From UBA4582 sp047630175 (GTDB lineage: Bacteria; Pseudomonadota; Gammaproteobacteria; Pseudomonadales; Azotimanducaceae), in the NCBI GenBank assembly GCA_047630175.1, contig JBLHVI010000027.1, forward strand, positions 1 to 42,153: a stretch of DNA of 42,153 nt. The letters run 5' to 3'. The notes beneath the pieces are model-generated. The model searched no databases, was not told where the DNA came from, and worked only from the letters and a program-made list of their open reading frames with translations. Made by a program: the position numbers and the translations under genes. Positions 6,763-14,925 of the stretch are shown here, piece after piece. Positions within the stretch are counted from its first letter, which is position 1. Each line of letters opens with the position of its first letter.

Positions 6763-8490
6763 TTAGAACTTCGTTTTTTTGCTTTTTGGACTTGGTTTTC
6801 TCTGTTCGCTCATAGGTGCTGTCTGGGCTGCCTTATACATCGCGCGGGCGTGCTCTAGCGACTGGGTGGTTAATTCCACACCGCCCAACATCCGCGCGAT
6901 TTCTTCTATTTTTTCTTCTGTAGGAAGCGCTGTTATGCGCGTTCTGGCTTGCTTGCTGTCGTTCGACTTGGTGACTTGATAATGCTGATGACCTTGGGAC
7001 GCTACCTGAGGTAGATGCGTCACGCAGATAATTTGCGCGCTGCTACCCAGACGTCGCAGCAGGCTACCGACCACCTCGGCGATAGCACCACCAATACCGA
7101 CATCGACCTCATCAAAGACTAGGCTTGGCACTTTTGAAGTGTCCGCGGTGACGACCTGTATGGCCAGGCTAATGCGCGACAGCTCGCCGCCAGAGGCAAC
7201 TTTGTTGAGCGCCTTGGGGCTTTGCCCTGGGTTGGTGCTGATCAAAAATTCCACATCTTCGAGTCCGCCGGGTGCAATGGTGTCGGCAGCCAAGGACGTT
7301 AGGCTGACCTTAAAGACAGCGCCGCGCATACCGAGGTTGGCTAATTGTTCGCTGACCTGTTTTTCGAGTTGGCGGGCAGACTTTTCGCGGGCCTTGCTCA
7401 GTTTGCCAGCGCTTATTAGATAAGCCGCCTGAAGATCGCGGGTTGCTGCGTCTAGGCTGTCGATTTCCACATCGATATTTTCTAGGCTGGCCAATTCAGC
7501 CTGAATGCGCGTTAACAGTCCGGGCACTTCATTGGGTTTGATGTGGTGTTTACGCGCCACTTCATAAATGCTGCTGAGGCGCGCCTCGACATCGGTGAGT
7601 CGCTGCGGGTTAGGTTCAACGCCGTCGACAAAGCGTTGTAGGTCGGCGACGGCCTCTTCAAGTTGAATCATGCTGCTGGCGAATAACTCGGTGACGGGAA
7701 CGAGGGTTTCTAGCTCTACCGAGCGCAGCAGCTGCAGTGCATGACCGAGTTGCGCTAGCACGTTGGCGTCATCATTCAGGCTGCATATCTCTAGTGCCGC
7801 TGCGCAGTTGTGCAGGATGTCATCGACATGGCTCAGGCGTTTTTGCTCCTCTTCAAGGCCTATGTGCTCGTTGGGCTCGATGGCCAGCAGTTCTAACTCC
7901 TCGGCTTGGTACGCGAGCAGTTGTAATCGGGCGGTTTGCTCGGCATTGCTGGCGCGCAGAGTATCGAGACGGCGGCGTGTCTGCTGGAAATCGACGCTCA
8001 GTACCTGCACCTGTTGGGCAGCAGGCAGCATATTGCCGTACTCATCAAGTAGGCGCCGGTGAGTGTCCTTTTTAAGCAAAGATTGATGTTCATGCTGCGA
8101 GTGGATATCAAGCAGCATTTCGCCGAGGGTCTTCAGGTCGGCGACGTTGCTGGGCGCGCCGTTGATGAACCCGCGAGAACGGCCATCGGCGCCAAGTGAG
8201 CGCCGCAGTATGCATTCGCCCGCATCATCTCCCGGCAGTTCACGTTGCGCTAGCCATTCGCTGGCAGCTGGATTGTCAGTAATATCAAAAGTAGCGTGTA
8301 TTTCGGCCCTTTGCGCAGCATTGGCAATCAGCCCCGTGTCGGCGCGATCGCCAAGGGTCAGGCCAAGGGCGTCGAGAATAATTGATTTGCCAGCACCGGT
8401 CTCGCCGGTAACCACGGTCATGCCGGCGGCAAATTCCAGTTCGAGCTGGTCTACCAGGGCAAAGTTTTGAACCGTTAAATGAGTAAGCAT
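6763..8490 (-). CDS. recN: DNA repair protein RecN
   Basis: The 575-residue SMC-like ATPase acts in repair of double-strand breaks. Walker A is at residues 29-36 (GETGAGKS). A long central coiled coil spans about 150-370. The C-terminal head has the ABC signature (ASGGELSRISLAIQ), Walker B (LVFDEVDVGIGG) and the H-loop region ICVTHLPQVAS. The extra length over E. coli (553) is mainly a basic C-terminal tail. ATG 8490 has no ribosome site. The overlapping CTGTGTACA is only half of an SOS box, so LexA control is not clearly visible. It is divergent from hrcA, 120 bp away. Confidence 0.96.
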   Translation of the reverse strand: MLTHLTVQNFALVDQLELEFAAGMTVVTGETGAGKSIILDALGLTLGDRADTGLIANAAQRAEIHATFDITDNPAASEWLAQRELPGDDAGECILRRSLGADGRSRGFINGAPSNVADLKTLGEMLLDIHSQHEHQSLLKKDTHRRLLDEYGNMLPAAQQVQVLSVDFQQTRRRLDTLRASNAEQTARLQLLAYQAEELELLAIEPNEHIGLEEEQKRLSHVDDILHNCAAALEICSLNDDANVLAQLGHALQLLRSVELETLVPVTELFASSMIQLEEAVADLQRFVDGVEPNPQRLTDVEARLSSIYEVARKHHIKPNEVPGLLTRIQAELASLENIDVEIDSLDAATRDLQAAYLISAGKLSKAREKSARQLEKQVSEQLANLGMRGAVFKVSLTSLAADTIAPGGLEDVEFLISTNPGQSPKALNKVASGGELSRISLAIQVVTADTSKVPSLVFDEVDVGIGGAIAEVVGSLLRRLGSSAQIICVTHLPQVASQGHQHYQVTKSNDSKQARTRITALPTEEKIEEIARMLGGVELTTQSLEHARAMYKAAQTAPMSEQRKPSPKSKKTKF

Positions 8491-8548
8491 GAATGTACAC
8501 AGGCGCTGTAATAAAGGCCAAATTCTACTCTGAATTTTTGCCCTTGTA

Positions 8549-8578
8549 TTGATGTCTGCGGGATTGCGCGGTTATATT
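8549..8578 (+). promoter_or_regulatory. candidate sigma-70 promoter for hrcA
   Basis: TTGATG (8549-8554) and TATATT (8573-8578) are separated by 18 bp in the recN-hrcA divergent spacer, about 30 bp before the hrcA ATG. No CIRCE element overlaps it. Confidence 0.35.
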
Positions 8579-8610
8579 GGGGCTTCTGACATCTCAGCAG
8601 TCACACGTAC

Positions 8611-9669
8611 ATGGTCGACAACATTCATATCAGCGCAAAAGCCCAGATGGTGCTCAAGAGCCTTGTCGAGCGTTACATCGCCGATGGCCTGCCGGTGGGG
8701 TCGAAAACCCTGGCGGCTGAATCCAAGGTGTCGGTGAGTTCGGCGACAGTGCGCAATATTATGGCGGACCTTGAAGATAAGGGTTACGTGTCGTCACCCC
8801 ACACGTCTGCGGGGCGTATTCCAACTGATCAAGGTTACCGATTCTTTGTTGACAGTCTGCTCGACATGGCGCCCCTAGGCAGCCAGGACCTAGAACAAAT
8901 GCAGCGTCAGCTAGACCCAGATTGGTCAACTCGGCAGTTGGTGCAGTCGACCTCAAGTATCTTGTCGAATATCACCCAAATGGCAGGGCTGGTCTCCATT
9001 CCTCGTCGCGACCAGGTGACCCTGCGGCACGTGGAATTTTTGAGTTTGAATGGCAATCGTGTGCTGGTGATTTTGGTGCTCGCCGACCATGAGGTGCAAA
9101 ACCGCATTATTTACACGAATGAGGCGTACACAGAGATTCAGCTAAAGGAAGCCTCGAATTATATTAACCAATTATTTACGGGTCGATCGCTGGGGCGTAT
9201 TCGCAAGCAATTGATTACGTCTATGAAGTCAGATCGTGAGAATCTTGATGGTCTGATGCGGACTACGCTCGAGGTCGCAGAGAAGGCCTTTGAGCAAGAA
9301 GAGGAAGAAGAGGCAGGTAGCTACGTGATGGCGGGTCAGGAAAACCTAGTAGAGATATCGCCAGGCCAGCCGCTGGAGGACATCCGTAATCTGTTTAAGG
9401 CATTTTCCTTGAAGGGCGATATTCTGCATCTCCTCGACCGCTGTCTTGAGGGCGATGGTGTGCAGTTATTTATTGGCCAAGAGTCGGGTTATGAGTTGCT
9501 GGACGAATGCAGTGTGGTGATTTCGCCCTACCGTCTCGACGGCCAGTTGTTAGGCGTGCTGGGTGTTATAGGGCCTGTTCGCATGGCGTACCAACGGGTA
9601 ATTCCGGTGGTCGACGCCACTGCGCGATTGCTCAGTGCGGTGCTCGATTCGACCACCCCGCGCCACTGA
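8611..9669 (+). CDS. hrcA: heat-inducible transcription repressor HrcA
   Basis: The 352-residue protein is normal length for HrcA. The N-terminal winged helix contains LVERYIADGLPVGSKTLA, SSATVRNIMADLEDKGYV and the strongly conserved SPHTSAGRIPTDQGYRFFVD. A GAF-like domain and dimerisation segment follow, ending with SGYELLDECSVVISPYRLDGQLLGVLGVIGPVRMAY. HrcA normally binds CIRCE operators and needs GroEL for activity, so unfolded protein relieves repression of chaperone genes. No ribosome site is visible before ATG 8611. It sits directly upstream of grpE-dnaK-dnaJ, but none of these genes shows a good CIRCE box, so its target may be elsewhere, for example groESL outside the window. Confidence 0.95.
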   Translation: MVDNIHISAKAQMVLKSLVERYIADGLPVGSKTLAAESKVSVSSATVRNIMADLEDKGYVSSPHTSAGRIPTDQGYRFFVDSLLDMAPLGSQDLEQMQRQLDPDWSTRQLVQSTSSILSNITQMAGLVSIPRRDQVTLRHVEFLSLNGNRVLVILVLADHEVQNRIIYTNEAYTEIQLKEASNYINQLFTGRSLGRIRKQLITSMKSDRENLDGLMRTTLEVAEKAFEQEEEEEAGSYVMAGQENLVEISPGQPLEDIRNLFKAFSLKGDILHLLDRCLEGDGVQLFIGQESGYELLDECSVVISPYRLDGQLLGVLGVIGPVRMAYQRVIPVVDATARLLSAVLDSTTPRH

Positions 9670-9790
9670 CTGATGTTTCCTCATCTTTTTTAGTACCGCG
9701 TTTAGTACTGCGTAGTACCGTTTGGCGTCGCTCTCAAGCATGGCTCTCTCGGCTGTTCGCCTGCATAACCCGTCTATCTGCACCCATACC

Positions 9791-9819
9791 CTTGAATCCA
9801 ACAAGGGTAATCCCCATAT
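9791..9819 (+). promoter_or_regulatory. sigma-32 (RpoH) type heat-shock promoter before grpE
   Basis: CTTGAA (9791-9796), preceded by CCC-like context, is followed after 15 bp by CCCCATAT (9812-9819). This fits the RpoH consensus CTTGAA-N13-15-CCCCAT-T almost exactly. The expected transcript start is near 9825-9827, which favours the downstream grpE ATG at 9859. Confidence 0.8.
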
Positions 9820-9858
9820 CTGTGGAACTTCAAAATGACAGGTCTGGAGCCAAACCGC

Positions 9859-10512
9859 ATGACAAACACGGAAGATCAAAAGCCCGATGAGGCGAACGTA
9901 GAAGATCAGCCTTCCCTTGATGACATTACTCAAGAGCTGCTAACCGACGACGTCCCAGAGGCCGAAGACGCAAAATCAACGCAAGACCGAGAGATCGATA
10001 CGTTGTCATTCGACGAGATGCGTGCCGAGACGATCCGCGCTCGTGAAGAAGCTGATAAGTTCCGAGATGCCGCATTGCGAGCTGAGGCCGAGATGCAAAA
10101 TGTCCGGCGTCGGTCCGAGCGCGAAGTCGAGCATGCCGTAAAGTACGGCGTCGAGAAGATTGTACAAAACTTGCTGCCAGTGGTTGATAGCCTCGAGAAA
10201 GCCGTTGAGGCTGCTGAACAAACAGGCGCCGACAATGACGCGACTCAGGCCATTATCGAAGGCGTGGGGCTTTGCCAACGCCTGTTTCTGGAGGTCATTG
10301 TTAAAGCTGGCGTGGTGACGGTTGATCCCCATGGCGAACCGTTTGACCCTAACCTGCATCAGGCGATTTCTATGGTGGAAAATCCTGATGTTGAGCCTAA
10401 CTCTGTCGTCGCGGTGGTTCAGAAAGGCTATTCGCTGAATGGCCGTCTGGTGCGTCCAGCCATGGTTATGGTAGCCAAGGGCAAAGCAAAATCGATTGAC
10501 GAAAAAGCATGA
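9859..10512 (+). CDS. grpE: nucleotide exchange factor GrpE
   Basis: The 217-residue cochaperone releases ADP from DnaK. An acidic, disordered N-terminus precedes a long coiled coil (about 55-115, FRDAALRAEAEMQNVRRRSE). The C-terminal beta-wing has the signature DPHGEPFDPNLHQAI and VVQKGYSLNGRLVRPAMVMV. I chose ATG 9859 over ATG 9835: a GGAG lies nine bases upstream, and the sigma-32 start point would leave 9835 nearly leaderless. It heads the heat-shock cluster, with 142 bp to dnaK. Confidence 0.95.
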   Translation: MTNTEDQKPDEANVEDQPSLDDITQELLTDDVPEAEDAKSTQDREIDTLSFDEMRAETIRAREEADKFRDAALRAEAEMQNVRRRSEREVEHAVKYGVEKIVQNLLPVVDSLEKAVEAAEQTGADNDATQAIIEGVGLCQRLFLEVIVKAGVVTVDPHGEPFDPNLHQAISMVENPDVEPNSVVAVVQKGYSLNGRLVRPAMVMVAKGKAKSIDEKA

Positions 10513-10541
10513 AGCTGATTTCAGCACTTGAATAATATCCA

Positions 10542-10563
10542 TGGGTGCCAATATATGCACCCA
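10542..10563. repeat. 7-bp perfect inverted repeat in the dnaK leader
   Basis: TGGGTGC (10542-10548) and GCACCCA (10557-10563) flank an 8-nt AT-rich loop, 91 bp before dnaK. There is no T-run, so it is not a classical terminator. The flanking CAGCACTTG (from 10522) has a CIRCE-like half, but spacing and partner do not fit. It may be an operator or a processing hairpin between grpE and dnaK. Confidence 0.5.
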
Positions 10564-10654
10564 GTGAACGTCAGTAATTTTCTGGCAACCTAATATTTAC
10601 TACCGGCCTGGTTGACTACTTGTCAGACATAAGGCGGGACATCGGAGAAGAGCA

Positions 10655-12583
10655 ATGGGAAAGATAATCGGCATAGACCTGGGTACAACAAACTCATGTG
10701 TCGCAGTGTTGGAAGGCAAGAGCGCCAAAATCATTGAGAACGCCGAAGGCGATCGAACCACACCGTCGGTTGTCGGTTATGCCGATGATGACGAAGTGTT
10801 GGTTGGCCAATCTGCCAAGCGCCAAGCGGTGACCAACCCTCACAATACGTTGTTTGCTGTTAAGCGCCTGATTGGCCGGCAGTTTGCCGACGATGTTGTG
10901 CAGCGCGATATCAAAATGGTGCCTTACAAGATTGTTAAGGCAGACAACGGCGATGCGTGGGTAGAGGTTAAGGGTGAGAAGATGGCACCGCCGCAGATAT
11001 CTGCGCAGGTTCTGAAGAAGATGAAGAAAACTGCCGAAGATTATCTCGGCGAAGCTGTTACAGAGGCGGTTATCACGGTGCCGGCTTACTTCAACGATTC
11101 TCAGCGTCAGGCGACGAAAGACGCCGGTCGGATCGCGGGTCTCGAAGTTAAGCGGATCATCAATGAGCCTACGGCTGCAGCATTGGCGTACGGCATGGAC
11201 AAGTCAGTTGGCGATTCCACCATTGCGGTTTACGACTTAGGTGGTGGTACCTTTGATATCTCAATCATTGAGATTGCTGACGTCGATGGCGAGAAGCAGT
11301 TCGAAGTACTGTCGACTAACGGTGACACATTTTTGGGTGGTGAAGATTTCGACCTGCGTTTAATCGATTATCTCGCCGACGAGTTTAAGAAGCAGCAAGG
11401 TATGGATCTGCATAACGATCCGCTGGCTCTGCAGCGACTCAAAGAAGCCGCTGAGAAAGCTAAGATTGAATTGTCTAGCAGCCAGCAGACTGAAGTGAAC
11501 CTGCCTTACATTACGGCAGATGCGACTGGACCGAAGCACTTGGTTATCAAGGTGACTCAGGCGAAGCTCGAGTCTCTGGTGGAAGAGTTAGTCACCCGTA
11601 CTATTGAGCCCCTGCGTATGGCGTTGAAAGATGCCGGTTTGGGTGTGTCTGAGATCAACGACATCATTCTTGTTGGTGGCCAGACGCGAATGCCGCTGGT
11701 ACAGCGCACGGTTAAAGAGTTCTTCGGTAAGGACCCACGTAAAGACGTGAATCCTGATGAGGCAGTTGCCATGGGCGCAGCGATTCAGGCAGCAGTATTG
11801 TCTGGTGACGTGACCGACGTATTACTGCTCGACGTGACGCCATTGTCATTGGGTATTGAAACCATGGGTGGCGTGATGAGTGCCCTGATCGAGAAGAACA
11901 CTACTATCCCTACTAAGAAAAGTCAGGTGTTCTCAACCGCAGAAGACAACCAGCCTGCTGTGACTATCCACGTATTGCAGGGTGAGCGTAAGCAATCTGC
12001 TCATAATAAGTCTTTGGGTCAGTTCGATCTGTCTGACATACCCGCATCGCCACGTGGCACACCGCAAATCGAGGTGAGTTTCGATCTAGATGCTAACGGT
12101 ATCCTTAGTGTGTCGGCGAAAGACAAGGCGACGGGTAAAGAGCAGTCTATTATCATTAAAGCGTCTTCAGGTTTGTCAGATGATGAAGTCGAGCAAATGG
12201 TACGTGACGCCGAGTCTCATGCTGACGACGATCGTCGTTTTGAAGAAATGGTGACGGTGCGCAACCAGGCTGATGGCCTTATTCACGCGACGCGCAAGAC
12301 CCTTGAAGAAGCGGGCGACCAAGCAACGGAAGAAGAGAAAACAGCGATCGAAGCCGCGATCATCGAGCTTGAAGTTGCCATGAAGGGCGGTGACAAGGCC
12401 GAGATCGAAGCCAAGACCACAGCCCTGACCGAAGTGTCATCCGGTCTAGCCCAGCGTATGTTTGCTGAGCAGACGAAGGGCGCTGAAGGTGCTGCAGGTG
12501 CTCCGGGGGCTACTGATGGTGGTGGCTCTGATCCAGATGCGGTTGATGCCGAGTTTGAAGAGGTCAAAGACGACGAGAAGTAA
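10655..12583 (+). CDS. dnaK: chaperone DnaK (Hsp70)
   Basis: The 642-residue ATP-dependent chaperone binds exposed hydrophobic segments and works with DnaJ and GrpE. Hsp70 signatures are present: IGIDLGTTNSCVAVL at the start, VYDLGGGTFDISI near 197, and ILVGGQTRMPLVQ near 340. The linker DVLLLDVTPLSLGIE leads into the beta-sandwich and helical lid. The C-terminus has a Gly/Ala-rich segment ending in EEVKDDEK, the usual tail. GGAGA precedes ATG by about nine bases. It should be heat-induced through the upstream sigma-32 promoter; I saw no second one directly before dnaK. Confidence 0.98.
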   Translation: MGKIIGIDLGTTNSCVAVLEGKSAKIIENAEGDRTTPSVVGYADDDEVLVGQSAKRQAVTNPHNTLFAVKRLIGRQFADDVVQRDIKMVPYKIVKADNGDAWVEVKGEKMAPPQISAQVLKKMKKTAEDYLGEAVTEAVITVPAYFNDSQRQATKDAGRIAGLEVKRIINEPTAAALAYGMDKSVGDSTIAVYDLGGGTFDISIIEIADVDGEKQFEVLSTNGDTFLGGEDFDLRLIDYLADEFKKQQGMDLHNDPLALQRLKEAAEKAKIELSSSQQTEVNLPYITADATGPKHLVIKVTQAKLESLVEELVTRTIEPLRMALKDAGLGVSEINDIILVGGQTRMPLVQRTVKEFFGKDPRKDVNPDEAVAMGAAIQAAVLSGDVTDVLLLDVTPLSLGIETMGGVMSALIEKNTTIPTKKSQVFSTAEDNQPAVTIHVLQGERKQSAHNKSLGQFDLSDIPASPRGTPQIEVSFDLDANGILSVSAKDKATGKEQSIIIKASSGLSDDEVEQMVRDAESHADDDRRFEEMVTVRNQADGLIHATRKTLEEAGDQATEEEKTAIEAAIIELEVAMKGGDKAEIEAKTTALTEVSSGLAQRMFAEQTKGAEGAAGAPGATDGGGSDPDAVDAEFEEVKDDEK

Positions 12584-12628
12584 TCAGGCAGCAATAATGC
12601 GCAAAGAGTCAGCAATGTAGCCGGCTTT

Positions 12629-12690
12629 TTGCTTTTCACAAAAGCAATGAACAACGACGCAGAATTCAGGCTAAATCCCGGATTCTGCGT
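12629..12690. repeat. two perfect inverted repeats between dnaK and dnaJ
   Basis: TTGCTTTT (12629-12636) pairs with AAAAGCAA (12640-12647) across 3 nt, and ACGCAGAAT (12657-12665) pairs with ATTCTGCGT (12682-12690) across 16 nt. Neither ends in a T-run. They could stabilise dnaK mRNA or lower read-through into dnaJ. Confidence 0.6.
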
Positions 12691-12718
12691 TTGCGTATCA
12701 GAAAAATAGAAAAGTAAT

Positions 12719-13846
12719 ATGGCGACTAAGCGAGATTATTACGACGTATTGGGCGTAGCCCGTGATGCTTCGGAGCAGGAAATTAAGAAAGCCTACCGAC
12801 GTATGGCAATGAAGCATCACCCGGATCGTAATCCTGATGATGCGACAGCTGAGGGTAAGTTCAAGGAGGCCAGTGAGGCCGCCGAGGTGCTAATGGATGC
12901 CCAGAAGCGCAATGCCTTTGACCAGTTCGGCCATGCTGGCCTAGAAGGCCAGGGTGGTGGTGGTTTCGGCGGTGGCAATGGCAACTTTGGTTCAATCTTC
13001 GAAGATGTATTCGGCGACATATTCAGCGGTGGCCGCGGAGGCGGCCGTGGTCAGGTGCAGCGTGGCTCTGACTTGAAGTATGTGCTAGACCTTGATCTGG
13101 AAGAGGCTGTACGTGGTACCAACCCCAAAATCAAAATCCCAACGTTGGTCGGGTGCCATGAATGTCATGGCTCTGGTGCCAAGAAAGGCTCTTCGCCGAC
13201 ACAATGTGTGCAATGTGCGGGTATGGGTCAGGTGACAGCCAGGCAGGGCTTTTTCTCTATTCAGCAAGCCTGTCCGCGTTGTCGTGGTACCGGTAAGATG
13301 ATCACGGACCCATGTCAAAAGTGTCGGGGTCATGGCCGCCTCGAAGAACAAAAAACCCTGTCGGTGAAAGTCCCTCCTGGTGTAGACACAGGCGACAGAA
13401 TTCGCCTCAGTGGTCAGGGTGAGGCAGGTGCCAATGGTGGGCCGGCAGGTGATTTGTATGTGCAGATCAGTGTTCGCGATCATCCTATTTTTACCCGCGA
13501 AGGTGAAAACTTGTATTGCGAGGTCCCCATCAGCTTTGTTGATGCAGCCCTCGGCGGTGACTTGGAAGTGCCGACACTGGATGGTCGGGTGAATCTGAAA
13601 ATTCCCGAAGAAACCCAGACAGGCAAGCTGTTTCGTTTGCGTGGCAAGGGCGTGAATGTCACGCAGGTACGGGGTGGTGGTGTTGGCGATCTGTATTGCC
13701 GTGTTGCGGTGGAAACGCCGGTCAAACTCAGCAAGAAACAAAAAGAAATGCTACGTGAATTTGACGGCGAGTCCCATGCCAAGCAATCTCCCAAGCGCTC
13801 TTCTTGGTTTGAAGGCGTCAAACAATTTATTGATTCGTTGACCTGA
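12719..13846 (+). CDS. dnaJ: chaperone DnaJ (Hsp40)
   Basis: The 375-residue type I Hsp40 cochaperone stimulates DnaK ATP hydrolysis and delivers substrates. The J domain covers residues 1-70 with the HPD motif (KHHPDRN). A Gly/Phe-rich region spans about 75-115. Four zinc-finger repeats follow (CHECHGSG, CVQCAGMG, CPRCRGTG, CQKCRGHG), then the C-terminal substrate-binding domains (VPPGVDTGDRIRLSGQGEAG). All expected Cys are present. The ribosome site is weak. It follows dnaK by 135 bp and precedes dapB by 52 bp. Confidence 0.97.
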   Translation: MATKRDYYDVLGVARDASEQEIKKAYRRMAMKHHPDRNPDDATAEGKFKEASEAAEVLMDAQKRNAFDQFGHAGLEGQGGGGFGGGNGNFGSIFEDVFGDIFSGGRGGGRGQVQRGSDLKYVLDLDLEEAVRGTNPKIKIPTLVGCHECHGSGAKKGSSPTQCVQCAGMGQVTARQGFFSIQQACPRCRGTGKMITDPCQKCRGHGRLEEQKTLSVKVPPGVDTGDRIRLSGQGEAGANGGPAGDLYVQISVRDHPIFTREGENLYCEVPISFVDAALGGDLEVPTLDGRVNLKIPEETQTGKLFRLRGKGVNVTQVRGGGVGDLYCRVAVETPVKLSKKQKEMLREFDGESHAKQSPKRSSWFEGVKQFIDSLT

Positions 13847-13898
13847 TGCACATGGTGATTCGCCAATGCTCAGTGCAACCTAGACACCAGGAGGCGCC

Positions 13899-14714
13899 AT
13901 GATCAGGTTAGCCGTGACCGGCGCTGCCGGGAGAATGGGCAAGACCTTGGTGCAGCTGATTGCCGAGACACCTGAGGTGCAATTGACCGCCGCAATTGAG
14001 CGGCCGGGTGCTGGGGCGGTAGGCATGGACGCGGGCGAGCTGGCCGGCGCGGGTCACCTCGGTGTGCTCGTTGTTGATTCGCTTGCGCAAGTGATCAACG
14101 AGTTTGATGTCTTGATTGACTTTACGGTTCCCACCGCGACCCTGCAGAACTGTGATCTCTGCGCCAAGCACGGTCGGCGCGTGGTGATTGGCACGACGGG
14201 TCTCAGCGAATCCGAGCAAGCGCAACTGCGGGTATTGTCGAGTCGCGTTGCCCTAGTGGCGGCACCAAATTATAGCGTTGGCGTAAATGCAACGTTCAAA
14301 TTATTGGAGGTGGCCGCGGGTATTTTTGGTGATGATGTGGACATCGAAATCATTGAGGCGCACCACCGTCACAAGGTCGATGCCCCGTCTGGTACAGCGT
14401 TGAAAATGGGCGAGGTCGTTGCTCAGTCGTTAGGGCGTAATCTCAGTGACGTTGCGCTTTATGGCCGAGAAGGCGTTGGAACAGAGCGAGATCGTCAGAC
14501 TATTGGGTTTAGCACCATTCGCGGCGGCGATATTGTCGGCGAGCATACGGTGATTTTTGCTGGCGCGGGTGAACGTTTAGAGATAACACATCGTGCTCAC
14601 AGTCGCTTGAACTTTGCCGAGGGCGCTGTTCGCGCTGCGAAGTGGTTAGTAGCGCAGCCTGTGGGCTTGTTTGATATGCAGGACGTGCTCGGCTTACGAA
14701 CGTCGTCAGTATGA
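13899..14714 (+). CDS. dapB: 4-hydroxy-tetrahydrodipicolinate reductase
   Basis: The 271-residue enzyme reduces 4-hydroxy-tetrahydrodipicolinate with NAD(P)H in lysine and diaminopimelate synthesis. The N-terminal Rossmann loop reads VTGAAGRMGKTL. IDFTVP near residue 79 and the substrate signature EIIEAHHRHKVDAPSGTAL (about 155-173) contain the catalytic His and Lys. A strong ribosome site (AGGAGG) sits just before ATG 13899. Length is the same as E. coli within a few residues. The dnaJ-dapB-carA order is typical of pseudomonads. The next terminator-like hairpin is at 14850. Confidence 0.97.
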   Translation: MIRLAVTGAAGRMGKTLVQLIAETPEVQLTAAIERPGAGAVGMDAGELAGAGHLGVLVVDSLAQVINEFDVLIDFTVPTATLQNCDLCAKHGRRVVIGTTGLSESEQAQLRVLSSRVALVAAPNYSVGVNATFKLLEVAAGIFGDDVDIEIIEAHHRHKVDAPSGTALKMGEVVAQSLGRNLSDVALYGREGVGTERDRQTIGFSTIRGGDIVGEHTVIFAGAGERLEITHRAHSRLNFAEGAVRAAKWLVAQPVGLFDMQDVLGLRTSSV

Positions 14715-14776
14715 TAGAAAAATTTAATTAGTCTGGAATTTTTGCGGGTCTTCACATAAGATGCCGCTCCAATTAC

Positions 14777-14890
14777 ATGGCACGGCCGACAGCTAACTCT
14801 TGCCACTTTACGCGCAGCATTTTAGCCGCGCGCTGTCACGAACTACCGGCGAGATGGAAGCAATTCCTTCTCGTTTTTTTTCGGCCGTAA
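14777..14890 (+). CDS. candidate 37-codon leader peptide of carAB
   Basis: A small frame starts at ATG 14777, runs through the terminator hairpin at 14850-14881 and stops at TAA 14888-14890, 35 bp before carA. The T-run is read as VFF followed by RP. Five of 37 codons are Arg. The geometry is like the pyrBI leader peptide, whose translation through the attenuator prevents terminator folding when UTP is low. No good ribosome site precedes the ATG, which is the main weakness. A chance frame is possible. Another short frame starts at 14761 and ends before the hairpin. Confidence 0.35.
   Translation: MARPTANSCHFTRSILAARCHELPARWKQFLLVFFRP
14850..14881 (+). terminator. rho-independent terminator or attenuator before carA
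   Basis: CGAGATGGAA and TTCCTTCTCG pair (nine pairs, one T-T mismatch) around a GCAA tetraloop, followed by eight T. It lies 136 bp after the dapB stop and 44 bp before the carA start codon. It either ends the dapB transcript or works as an attenuator in the carAB leader; the overlapping leader frame favours the second. Confidence 0.85.
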
Positions 14891-14925
14891 GCCTGACCTG
14901 ACAACTTGAAATTGGAGGCTGAGAC

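Noticed and set aside
8486..8500. Possible LexA (SOS) box at the recN start
   Set aside because: Only one half (CTGT) fits; the other half reads TGC where CAG is required.
9673..9691. GATG/CATC hairpin with T-run as hrcA terminator
   Set aside because: Only four base pairs; too weak to call.
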